Shown piece by piece: positions 39,001 through 52,400 of a stretch of DNA of 64,000 nucleotides (the stretch's first letter is position 1; each line of letters opens with the position of its first letter). Made by a program: the position numbers and the translations under genes. The notes under the pieces are model-generated. The model had not been told where the DNA came from, did not search any database, and worked only from the letters and a program-made list of their open reading frames with translations. Source of the stretch: Arbacia lixula (taxonomy: Eukaryota > Echinodermata > Echinoidea > Arbacioida > Arbaciidae); NCBI GenBank assembly GCA_963669155.1, contig OZ022589.1, forward strand, positions 20,698,123 to 20,762,122, in the 5' to 3' direction.

Positions 39001-42000
39001 CATGTTAAAACAATAGAATACAAACAAGGGGGTGGGGTAAAGGTGCTCTACCCACTGATTCCATTACATTATGTGCATTCCTCTGTTTCAAATTCAAGGA
39101 GTGCAACGCTTGCATATTGTCATTACTTCCATACTGCTTGTCCGATTTTTCTCAAACGTTTACGGATATGCTATTCGAATAGCCCGTGTATACATACAAT
39201 GGACGTGGTAAATGTATGGTTATCACTCGAACTGATCAAAAATGTTTACACATGAATTCCTTATTAATTAATCCTTATCGAGGAAGAAGAGAGGATACAC
39301 AAATGTATAGAGTACCAGACACGTTCTAGCCCGACACTGAACAGTGCAGGAACACTTGTTTTTCTTATTTCATTACACATCTTCATTCACTATGCAACCA
39401 TTAGAACAGTATGATTTAACTCATTCTCCCAGATAATATTATGAGGCAATAGAGTACCGAAGAAGTGTCGTCATATGAGCTTGTTGTCAAGACAATTGGC
39501 TCTACACAAACTCGCTCCAGTGAGAGGTTTAGCGGTCCGATATTGTCTATCGGGCTAGTGTCGGGTATTCCTTATTACAGTCTCCGTTGTGATCACCGCT
39601 GCTTGAACTACCTGCACTGTTTAGAGCCAGTTGTCTTGACAATAATTCTCAAATGATGTCTCTTCGGTACTCTACTTCAAAAAAGTTATTCTGCCATATT
39701 TTTCTACTTACGACATTCTGGGCAGCAATCTTCTGGATATGTGGTCCCATACTGTAAACAAAGAAATACAAGAAAAACAAGTGACAAGTAACGTTTTTGT
39801 GAAGCAAAAATTAACAATCCATTAAAGAGACACAATTGTTCTGTCGCATCTGATCAGATTATTGCAAATTGTTCATCTAAAGCTATGTATATGGGACAAC
39901 CACACTTTGCACACGCATACAATGTCCAGTCACGTTTTGCACACGTCTCGCACACTAACCAACGAACGAATTTGTCAAAGAGCTGATTTTTGGCACATTC
40001 TATTTCATAACACTACAACACATTTTCTTATTTTGCCGTTTTGTTCTCACATTTAATTTGGCTGATAATCTACGTTGAGTTTAAAAATGTTCATGGAAGG
40101 TCCACACTTTATCACAATATCAGCAACCCTGCTTTTTTTTATTAGGAACATTTAAATTACGACAATGTTTGTATTACCATCACTTCGTTCAAATATCAGT
40201 AGGGCCTACGTCAAAATCGTGGTGCTGAACTTGCCACTATTGTCCCGTATAGTTTAAAGAAAAATCCGTGTTGATGGTGTACAATGAAATATATTATATC
40301 CAGGCAGTATTGAAATTGGAAGGAGGTGTAATATCAAGAATAACAATGCCATCGCATGATCAAGGTAAATCCACAGTGCAATTACATGCACGATGTAGTT
40401 ATGCATACGTTATACCTCACCTCACAGCCATCTGTGCAGTCGTACGTTACTGATGAGAATGCTGGGTTTCCATCCTCTCCACAAATCATTTCGTAGCACG
40501 GCACTGGAGGTATCGACCTTATACGTGTCCCAACCTGTTGAAATCAGTGACAAGTTTTTTTTTCAGATTCTAAGACATTAACGTAAACATAAAGTTGATA
40601 TAGACTACACGTGCAACCAATACTTGCTAAGTCTTTATGAGCTATAATGCAGAAATCAATTAAACTCTCACGGGTATAATATTCGTGATGATATATTTAT
40701 CATACATTTGATTAACGTTATATTTTTTACAAGTGGTGCACGCAAACCTTGTGCGAAAAAATGTTGTCTGGCACACGAATGGTAGAATAACAGTTGACAT
40801 ATCATATTCACAGCAAAAACGTTACTATTCTCGTTTTTCCTGTGCCGAGGTAAGAGACGGTCACCGAGACCTGCTCAGGGGACACATACCCCTGGTCTAA
40901 ATCCTAATTTAACAGTTTGTGAACTTCTAAAGTGCAGATTAATATCGAAAGCATTACAGGGTTTAGTGGAGTGGATTTCTCGTGTAATTGTTCTTGGGTT
41001 CATGCTAGAGGTACATGTATCACACACGCAATAACGTTTAAAGCAATATTACGAATGGGGTTCATTATTACACATAGCCAGCCTTTCACATTCAATAAGT
41101 TTTGTAATATGCATCCTTCTTATCCAACACTAACAAAATATAAACTTACTGGGTAGTATCTGCCTAGATACAGGCAATCTGCAGAGAAATGAAAGGAACA
41201 TTCCTCATCACCAAGTGTGTAAACAAATATAAAATTGATGTCGATATTCATATAAATATATTAACACCCCCCCCCCCAACCCCCCCCCCCCCCCAAAAAA
41301 AAAAAAAAATAATAAATAAAAATAAATTAATAAATAAATGAATAAATGATAATGATAATAATAATAATAATAAATTGAGATAAAAAAAAAAAACCCGGAA
41401 GACTCTACACACTTACGTCCGTGCTCAAAGTATGACGAATATCGAGAGGGTTTCATTACATTGGCTCTGAGCTGCAGAGGACGCTTGATATGATTTATAC
41501 GATTATGCTTAAAAGACCAAAATCATGGTAATTCTTTGGCGATATAGATGTTAGCATAGTCAAGAGACATGATGCATATTTAAGTAGATGTGACTGCTAA
41601 AGATAAACATCTGTGTATAATAGTGAAGGCCACATAAGGAATTTACTTTGTGCCGTTTCAGTTCGTTTCAAATGAGTGAAAAAAGTGCTAAAAATACAAA
41701 TACAACGGAAGATCCGCAATGCTTGCTGTCAAAATGTGTGGATTTTGTTTTGAATATATTCGAGCATTCTGCATGTATTATGCGAATGATATTTTAGTCA
41801 CTTAAATATTTATGACACCCCGTCACATATCGATGTTTTCCAAATCATTGCGTGTAAGGTAATGTATGTAGTTGAATTATACATAATATATTGCAAACAC
41901 GTATGCAAACTGGTTAAAAACGAGTCCCACCTACCTTCTTTAACAATATCTTTCGGGGTTGTGCCTACAAGACAAACAAGTAACGCAAACATTATGTACA

Positions 42001-45000
42001 CATAATTTAGTACGCGTACTTACATATCGACAGTGATGGCAATACAGTAATAAACACGGACATAATTGCATGATTTACGTAAGTTTTACTGACTGGTTTA
42101 AATCATTCATCATACAATCAAGTAATTTGTAAAACGTTATATGTTGTTTGCTGTTCTTCTCTTTCTTTGTTAATCTAACTAGATATTTTAATGTGTGCAC
42201 TCAATGGGCACTCTGTGATTATATACAAATGAGTACGAGTAGCATGATTTACATTTGATTATAATAACCGATAAATAGTAATTTTTGCTCTTCGAACTTC
42301 AAAAAAGAAATAACGAACGGCACTGCTCTCAAGTTCTAGATTAAACAATTTGTTTTTCATTTCCAGGAACTTTACAATTCAATTCTTCTCGGTGTGATCA
42401 CTCATACATAATACATATTACGTTGATAATAATCATTCATTTAATTTTAAGATCATGAAATTCAGGAAACTAATTACTTAGCACAAATCAATTGCACGGC
42501 ATTGTCGAACTTTTCCACGCGCTATGATCACATACGTTTATGACATAATTTACAATGATTTTTGGCTCAAATTTCTTCGGGATCATTCTTGGAATCATCC
42601 AATTTAGAGCATATTTGTGTGTATTTACGTGTTTGTACAAAATACATATGGCTTCATATTTTCAGAACTGTAAAACGTGCATAGAATTGTCCAAAAATTA
42701 TTATACCGGTATTTCCAGAATTTGTAAATGAGATATATACTTGGGTTTTAAAGTAAAATGAACACCCACGTTAATTCAATTATAATGATATAATAACGAT
42801 ACTTTAGTAGCATTGCGCCTAGCGTATCTTTATTTAAGCAATGAATTATGATACTCACTTCCAACTTTTCGGGTGAAGAAGATACAACGAAAGTAAGAGG
42901 GTGAGAGACAAAAGACATTATCAAATAATTATCTTAAGTTTCTTGGGCTTGCATCTGGAACACATTTCCTGTAAATTATATGTTAAATGACATACAGTAA
43001 CGTTCATTTAGACAGATTTACTTCAAGGAAAATTTTGGAGCTAATCGATAGAAGGAAATGGTATATAAGTGTTAGCGCGTTTCACTTATACGCCGACAAA
43101 CCTGCCCTCAAAAATGCTCTCTGTTAAAGGCATTGATAACACCTCTTTAAATTGCAAACAAGGACGTTATGTTTGCTTTACATTTAGACTATTATTACAA
43201 TGAATTATTATATTAGTAATAGCATTAATCATTAATATAATGACAAAACCTGTCTCATTCTGTACTAACGCAAACTAACAAAATCAAACATATAAGCATT
43301 TATCATGATTGCACGGGTGAAAGGATCCGTAGACAATGTAATCACGTCGTAAATACAACTAACTATAATTTACTTAATGATAAAATGTATATCAAGTACA
43401 TGCTTTTGTTTTATTCATTTTTATTACGTAAATGAGCGTATTTTTTTCTGATGGATCGGTTATACTTACCACACTCTTCGCAACAACCATCGGGATATTT
43501 TGGGTTCTATTCAGGGAAAAGAATAGCACAAGGTAACAAAAGGTCAAATAAAGTTATACTGTCTTTGTTTTATATTTGGACAGACTGTAGTTTGCAGTCT
43601 GATCTCTCAATATATAAATGTAGGTCAGGACTCCCAACAGCTCAATGGTAGAAGTAACATTGGCACGTCAAGCTCTTTAGACTATTGTTTGATAATTATG
43701 TCCCTTGTATTTATGAATGATGAATTCATTCTGGGTATGGATTCATTTACAATCATATTTCAGGAATTACACCACTATAAACATATACGTTCGAAGACGA
43801 ACGAATATTTTGGCACGTTCTTGTTGCATAAATATACGTGATTATATAACAAGAAATGACCAGGTAAATAAAAAACACATGGAATATCTTACCACACACT
43901 GCGGCTCACAAGAGTATGTCTGTTCGATGTACGCGTCCTCTATGCACGTGTACACTGTGCATGGGTTGTTGGGGTCCTGGTACGTGTCGTTGATCTAATT
44001 AAAAATGAATCCCAAAACACAATTCATTTAGTTTAGATATATCAATTACGGATCAGCTGCACGTGCTGAAAGGAGTAGTAAACAAAAATTTATCGTTCTT
44101 CATGAAATTAAATTATATGTTTAAATAAACGATTGAATAAACAATGGTATATTTAAAAAAGCCCAATTGGCTGTAAGGACATCTTTGAAATGGACAGTTA
44201 CATAATTGTAGCTAGGTGAGGTATCATTTAATTACTAAATATAAGTATTGCATTCGATTCGATGTTAGATTGTAAAAACAGAAAACCTGATTTAGGTTGT
44301 GATTTTAATTACTTGTCTGATACGTCTGTTACATGGCAACCGTTGCTGATTAAATACTGCCATAACCAGAAATATTTGAGAACAATTGTCGTTTTGTGTT
44401 AATGTATGGATATCAGTTGAGTCCATACCCACAAGACGACTAGCACATACTCTCGCACAAAATGTTAATGCATACACTAGAGATAAACAATGCAATCACT
44501 TGTAAAGGAAGGATATTGTTTTCGGAAATACCAAGTGTTCCCATTTGATCATTAAAGCTAAGAGCAAAACTAGCTGGCTACATAATTTAAAACCTGTTGA
44601 TATCGGCACCGTCATGGTCTTCCCAAGGATTCATGTTGTGCGTTTCGGTCATCGTCACGGTGTTCCCATGGCCGATTCTTGCGCTGCGGACACCAGGGCA
44701 GTGGGATCTTACGCTCTTTTTTCGCCAGCACTGTAGTCTTGGGCACGCACCAAGCAATGTTTTGTAACGCGAGATTTGATTGGTGAGGATTTAAGTGCAG
44801 GTCGAATCTTTTACCAGTATTAACTGTCACCGTGAACTTACACGTGGATTAACGTGTATGGTACACATAGCTAGTTCGTAGATCTGTTGTAATGACCATC
44901 ACTTTTGGGTAGCTTACAATGTATGTACGCCTACTATCTTATGCAATATGTAGTGCTGAGGAAGTCATATGTTGCGGTTTTGCCTGTCATTGTGGGGTAA

Positions 45001-45688
45001 ATAGTGACCTAGCATTAACATAATCAACCGAATGCTGATTATATTCACGGCGCACTGTGTACTGCTAAACTAATGTATGGATACAGCATATCACATACCA
45101 TAAATCTAAGATCATGAGCATTTTATCGTTAGTGCTATCGATCATGTACAACGTTGAACACATACAGATTATGCTTTGTATTTTTTTTTTCAAAATCAAC
45201 AGCTCTGTTGTCAGAACCTCTGGTTCGTTGAGTCGCATGTAAACTGTAGATGTGGGAAAAGCTTTGCGTTACTACCACATGAACTTGTGCAGAATCCTTA
45301 TAAAGATGGTAGTTTGGGGGATAATATCGAGGCATCGTAACCATCTTATCTATGCGTATAAAGTTTGCATCACACTAGTGGCTCTTAAATATAATGTCTA
45401 CAAATCGTATAAAGCTGCAGTGTGTATGGCATGTTTTTTGTATATTTGCTTCCTTGGAAATAAATGTTCGGCCGGTGGGTAAAATATACTTACACTGACT
45501 GGAACTCCATCAAAGAGGCACACTGCAAGGAAAAGAGGAATATGAATACAGTGCGTTTTAACTTTAAGGGATTTGAACGTATTCTAGGTGCATTCTTGAA
45601 ATTGTAATGTTTGACCAGGTGGTCAAACATAATAAACCCAATCCCACAGAGCAGGATTTGTCAACCACATGCATGATTAATAATTCGA

Positions 45689-45730
<42 letters not shown>

Positions 45731-47867
45731 GGGTGATTCCACAATGTCAGGGGTAAACAAACTCCTTGAATGGATACTCTCTGGTGATATCATTGAAAGT
45801 GGTATAACCCATCAAAGTGCCATTGATGTGTAGTTGTTTAAACAATACACATAAATCCAACTGACCAGTCGGTGGTCTCGTAATCAAAGTGTTAAACCAC
45901 ATCAATCGGATTCTGGAATGTAGGCATAACGACTTACCAGATTCCGTTGTCGTAGAAAAGGTTGTGGTAACGCCTTGTGTCGACTCTGTAATATATAAGA
46001 TCAAAGCTCTATGAAAGGACAGCTTGATTTTCCTTATTTGGGCTTGGTGCCGCACGCATATTTCATCACAAGGGATATACCCAAATCCTAAAGTGCGACG
46101 TTTTGTCTGGCAGAGGAAGTATTAACTATATTACTTGTGTGGTTTTGCCCTTGAAAAAGTGAAACAAAATTATATTTAAGAAAGCAAATAGTTAATTTAC
46201 CTTCGAAATACGTTCTGGCATAGTTGTTAGTCGCTCATGCCTTTTACTGTGATCTGATTTTTTTTTACCTCATTTGTTTTTAAACATATCTCTATCATTG
46301 TGGCTGTAGGATGAAGTCCTCGCAAGATGTATTCTGGCTGTTGGCAAAGCACTTCAATATCATGTTAGACGCTGATATATTGGCGAATAATCAAATGAAA
46401 ACAAAAATAATATCCAAATGCTTAATAAATCGTTGTGGTTTACATGAACAAAATGCGAGAACATTTAGTAGCTTGCCTGGTGTTGTTGGGGCTAATCTCG
46501 AGCATCCGTACAATGCAACTTGCAGAGCCGAATTCGATGTAACAATTATGCGAAGGGCAATTACATCGTCTATATCAACGGAATGTTCCATCAACGAGGA
46601 GTCATCTTCATTTCCTTCGAGTGTCTGTCAAGGGATGAAAGAAATGTTTTAACAAAATGATCACGATTGCGCTTTTGTCAGCAAATACGACGGGGCCCTT
46701 ATAACGTGATTTAAATTTCTAGTCGCTCTACCATGTTTAACTCAGAAATATATTTTAGTGTGATAATTACAATGTTTCGTTTTAAAAGTATGTTTAACTT
46801 TCAAACTGTATTTATCAAAAGCGATGCAAGTCAATATCTTCGGATGTTCCTCTACCATGTATCACAATGATCATTCGTTAATAATATTTACTGAATGCAT
46901 GTTTTGAGAAACTTTAGCCTGTATGAGTTTGGTAAAAAATGTTGAATGAAGGGAGGCGGGGGTTATTACATTCTGTGGAAACATACAACTCAACAGCTGT
47001 ATTAAGTGCAGTTTGTTAACGATAAAAGGCGGGGCGTGGCTGGCGTCATAATTTTCGAAACGATCTCTTTCAGTCTTGCTTTGTTTATCAATGCTTATAT
47101 AGAAAAAAACATTGACTATCTCAGTTTAGTAATACTAAATAAATATTTACGCTCAGTAGTGTCCATGGTCCATTCGGTTCAGTCTGATATTCCAGAGTAT
47201 ACTGCGATGCAAACTTAGAATTATATCCCCGGGTGACAATGCGCGTGATAGTTCTGATAGTTGTTGCGAAGCGGATCTCGAGATACGGAACGACATCCCC
47301 TGGTGCCGGACTCCACCCCGAGGGACTCCCGATGTATGCACTGGAGGCTGGGGTACCAGCGTCCGCGGTAGATGCCGTCAAACTCACATCTGAATCGGTC
47401 CCATCCAGGCTCATTAGCTCATTACACAATACTGTGGAGAAAAATATCAGGATAATTATGAAAACAGCTTCTGCTCTGTACATTAAAATATCATCTTGCT
47501 CGTCTAAGTAATGTTAAATGCAAACATTGTAAAAGTCTCAACGCTGCGCAACTAATTGATGTTGTTAACTCAATTGTGAAGAAAAAGGGATACGGGTATT
47601 GGAAAATAACCTTCCATATATGTCATATTTGTAAAAATATATATATACATATAATTGTTTTTGATATTAGTAGTAGTCATATTATTGAGATATGAACTGT
47701 GCAGAATAAACACAAAGCGCCCTGAAATATAATCAGAGATTGATGGATACGCCATATATAATATTTCTTGAGGGACACTATGCTAGCAAAAGACTAGGAT
47801 AATCAGGAAATTGGTAGCGAGTTTTGTAATTTATGCAAAACTTTGAATTTGCCACTATGTATAATTA

Positions 47868-47936
<69 letters not shown>

Positions 47937-49447
47937 TATGATTACACCGTATTGATTGCTCTAATGAGATGAGAGTGACGGCATGTAATGGCGCAACTAA
48001 AATTAAAGAAGGATCTCCCATAGACAGTTTGACGGTTTGACAAGCGGTCGTTAATGTTTAATTACAAAACATGTTGTAAATGTTTCAATGTGCGTGGTTA
48101 TTTTAACAAATATGTCATGACTAATCGGATGACAAGACTCTGAAATGGGATTAAGATTCATTATTTTCGAAAGAATCAGTGGTATATGTTTATAACATTA
48201 AATGAAAGTGGATTGAGCTGCCTTGCCATGAGTATTGTCTTTCAAAAACTCACATGTCGTTGTAGGTTGGATGGTTGTTGTTGCCTCGGTGGTAGTTGCT
48301 GCCTCTGCGTGTATTGAAATAAGTAAAGTTCAACGGGAGTCTAGTTTTCATAGAAACATCGACCTACATTTGATGATGGGCTTAGTAAGAACTGATATCA
48401 AGAATATTTCAATGATACTGCGTGTGAGTTTCCTTCCGATAAAAAGGGAAATTGACCCAATTTTGGGGCTAGTCATTCATTTCAAGATCTGTGTGTACAT
48501 GAATGTGTTTAAATCGTTTCGGAAGAATTTCGTTAAAATATCGTTTGTAAAAGCAAACATTTAGATTAATCAACATAGCCGCATTTTATTATAGAAACAC
48601 CATCTGTACGTTTGAATTGAATGATTTCTCTTACCTGATCTTTTTGACGAGAAATGATCTTCAAACTTAGTACTTGAACTTCCTATCAATCATGTGTCAA
48701 TTGACAAGCACATGATATGTGGACCAGCATCTCCGTTTTCACTGTATTTGATAGAACCTCATGGAATGGTGTGCGGATACTTAAACTTCGAATTTGGTCC
48801 TCGTTTAACCTTACTTCAAACAACTAGTGGGCCTCAACACATCCTTCGAAGTCTGTGGTCATCACATATCTTTATATCATGAGTTGAAGTATGTGCGTAG
48901 ATGCTGAAAAATAATCCATGTCACGCTTTCTTTGTTCTAATCAGAGTACGCAATATTAAAGTTGAATTGCCTATTATATAAACTTGCCTGTTGTTGTTGT
49001 TGTTGTTGGGATTGGTTTGTAGCATCCGTACAGGCTAACTTGCAAAGCCGAATTCGTTGGAACGATTATGCGGAGGGCGATGATATCAATTATATCTACA
49101 AACTGTGTCTTTGGTGAGACGTCATCTGAATTCCCTTCGAGTATCTGCTATAAATATGATATAGAAAATTATATAGATGTATTCAATATTTAAAGGACAA
49201 CTAGTGATTATGGCAATTAGGTCGACAAATTTAGATTTTAGCGAATCACAATGCAACCATTTACTCCATTAACGTGATCCTTGTATAGACCAATTTGTAA
49301 AATATATTTTTAAAATCAAAACTTCTTTCTTGAGAGCCTAAATCGTTTCCATGTGATCTAAATCTAATTTGTAGATGATTTAGCTCCTTTTAAGCATATA
49401 TTTTCTACTTTTTAATGTAACCAGTAACTGTACTCTCTTCTACGATA

Positions 49448-49488
<41 letters not shown>

Positions 49489-52400
49489 TTATACATACAT
49501 CTGTATTTACATTTATATATCTATATAAATCGATATATAAATAGATATTAATATTTACGCTCAGTAGTGTCCATGCTCCATTTGGTTCAGTCTGATATTC
49601 CAGGGAGTACTGCGGAGCAAACTCAGAATTATATCCCCGGGTGACTATGCGCGTTATGTTCCTGATTGTTGCCGCGAAGCGGATCTCGAGGTACGGAACG
49701 GCGTCACTTGCTTCCGGACTCCACGCCGAGGGACTCCCGATGTATGCATTGGAGGCTGGGGTACCAGCCTCCTCGGTAGATGCCGTGAAACTCACATCTG
49801 AATCGGTCCCATCCAGACTCATTCGCTCATTACAGAATGCTGTGGTGCAGAAAAAAAACATGACATATTGAAGACGACGCCAGTACATTGTATCAGTGTA
49901 CGAAGGCACTTGTTTGTATATCTGCTTTCATATCGTCAATGTAGTTTAACCTTTCATTATTTTATTCTTCGACCAATGACATATTTCAGAAGTGCAATAT
50001 ATATGGAAACTGTTCGTGTTCATCATAAGACAATGACTAATTTACAGGTTTAAATAATGTATGAAGATGAATACAACAATGTTACAGACACTCAGACATC
50101 GAAACCTCTAAGCAGAATTCAAATTCATGCAAGTGAGTTCGCTAAAGTAAATTTTCACAATATTGTTCATTAGGGTTTGTTTAAAAACAGGCTTCGCCTC
50201 CATTTTTTATTTTTCTAAATCCATATCTCTGATTTTGCCTTTTTTCAAGAAAATAATTAGTATTTCGGTTAAATATTGCTTAATCATGTACTCACAGAAG
50301 GTAGTCGTTGGTACTGTTGTCACTGAAATACAAATTAAGACAAAACAAAATGTGGTAACAGTAAAATTGTAACATTTTATTAGGTGCATCAAAGTTAATT
50401 CATCACGTACTTGACAACTTTTTCTAAACACAGTTCCTACTATATACGTCTTTCTACGTTCGATCAGATTACCATGTTCTCATTTGTTTGGAATTATTTT
50501 TGAAACAATTATATTACCTCATTCCATTAGTATACAACATGGCATAGACGTACCATTGTTAAACTAAACATGGGAAGGGGATGTAGTAGTATCTCCATTG
50601 CAATAATGAATCCAATAATGAAAGTTAAGGACAGATTATGACGGATCCTTTACTCTGCTTTTGTTTTGAAAAGTAATCAGGAATCATTAAAAAAATGGAC
50701 ATATAAGATATTTGTATCACTTACAAAATTGACCAATTTCTTCACTTTCCGACATCTTGTGCATTTGTGGGATTCAACAATTCTCAAAATGATATATTAA
50801 GCTGTGTCTTATCTTTAACGGTGTTTGTGTGCGTTTGCGTACAGCGGAAATATTTTACTCGTAAAATTTGTTTATTTGTGTTTGCTGATACCTGTTGTGC
50901 TCATAGAAACATGAATGCCATTAACAGAACGGGACAAGCGAAATGAGACATTTATTTTGTTCTCTCTAAGAAGTTGCCACATAATCATGTTCATAATTGT
51001 TCAAACACCTGAACAGCACCTGTTGAGAACGCATAATTTTTCACCGGCGTGGCACATGGGTTCAAAGCAAGAAAGATGCTTCATATCCTTCCATAACATA
51101 TCACTGGTCCATGTGGCATAGTGAGAATGTAGTCGGAATGTCAATATGTTAATGTATCAAAATGTTAACATCGTGTGAAAGGCGCTGCAATGCATCCCCA
51201 CATTAGGATCTTCATCCTCCTTACCGCGGATGGTCGTTGTGGCTGACGTGGTCGTTGTGGCTGGCGTGGTCGTTGTGGCTGGCGTGGTCGTTGTGGCCGG
51301 CGTGGTCGTTGTGGCGGCTGTAGTAGTTGTTGCCTCTGTAATATATTGCAAGTTAAATATTAACGGTAAGTACTTATGTCTACGTTTCATATCTAATATC
51401 TTTTTATTATGACATGATTCCTTCCTGTGAAATTCAAGTCAAATCAGGATGGGACGTGGTACAATTGTCCTAAGCAGGTTGTATAATCTGTCTCAATATC
51501 ATCCCATTTTGATAACTTAGTACTTTCGTGATAAGAACGTTGCAATCACACTGATTGACCGACGTTAGGCACCGAACCCGAATGTAGCAGCAAACTGTTC
51601 TAATGCTGAATTATAGATAAGTGGCGAGAAATACAGAAATGAATATTGTCCATACCTGTTGTTATTCTTCTCTCACGTGTTGTTGTTTCTACAAAAAAGA
51701 GAATAAAGACAGGATATACGCAAAAAGGGTCCAGGGGCCCGTATAACAATTAGCTAAGATTGATCGTACGATCGATAGATCAATCGTACGACAGATCTTT
51801 GATATCAATTGGAAATCAGTATCACACACAGAAACAAAGCATAGAGTGTACGATCGATATCGATAGTAATTTGCAATTGATATTGCTTTCTGGATCCATT
51901 GTAACCGTACGATTTAATGCAAAATCATGCATTGGCTTGGACTTGCAATAGATAGCAGCGATGGTTTGTGATAAGGTGATTTGCAATAGTTAGCAACCTC
52001 CTCTTTGTTATACATGGCCCAGAAGATTGGAAAGGAAAGAGGTTAATTTTATTCAAAGTGTTACAAACAGAAATTGAGTTTACTCCTCATTAGCTAAATT
52101 ATCTTATACGAAAGTAATCGTCACGATATTTTGTTGTTTTACATGTAAAATTTCGAAGAAAGACGAGTCGTTCTATTAAAAAAAAAACTATAGAAATTTC
52201 GCATGACTTTCAAGGACCTAAGATATTGCAACTTTGCAGCACCTAGATTATCAACATACGTTGTTTCTTGCATTTTTGCAGACTTTATATTAATGTACGA
52301 TCGTAAAAGTCACTACTCTTTGAAAGTATGTTCAACACTTACCTCCTCCACCAGTGGGTATTGTTGTGGCTGATGTGGTAGTGGATGTAAAATATACCAA

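Larger units (their letters stand above)
46625..48253 (-). other. Introns around FA58C copy nearest VWC
   Basis: The introns are 46625-47150 (526 bp) and 47432-48253 (822 bp). The latter contains a (TA)n(GT)n microsatellite at about 47871-47936. Nothing else was recognised. Confidence 0.7.

Noticed and set aside
38797-39255. Plus-strand 152-residue frame
   Set aside because: No recognisable domain, lies in an intron of the minus-strand gene, unremarkable composition; chance frame most likely.
48625-48655. Possible 24-bp exon (HFSSKRS) with gtaagaga donor
   Set aside because: Acceptor context is purine-rich and the composition is unlike neighbouring linkers.
50725-50745. Possible 15-bp exon or Met start (MSESEEIGQF) before gtaagtg on the minus strand
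   Set aside because: No pyrimidine-rich acceptor and not needed for phase; a start codon inside a repeated intron is unsupported.
50880-50905. Donor-like cag|gtatca on the minus strand after a short segment
   Set aside because: The only nearby acceptor gives 8 bp, which breaks the phase 1-1 pattern.
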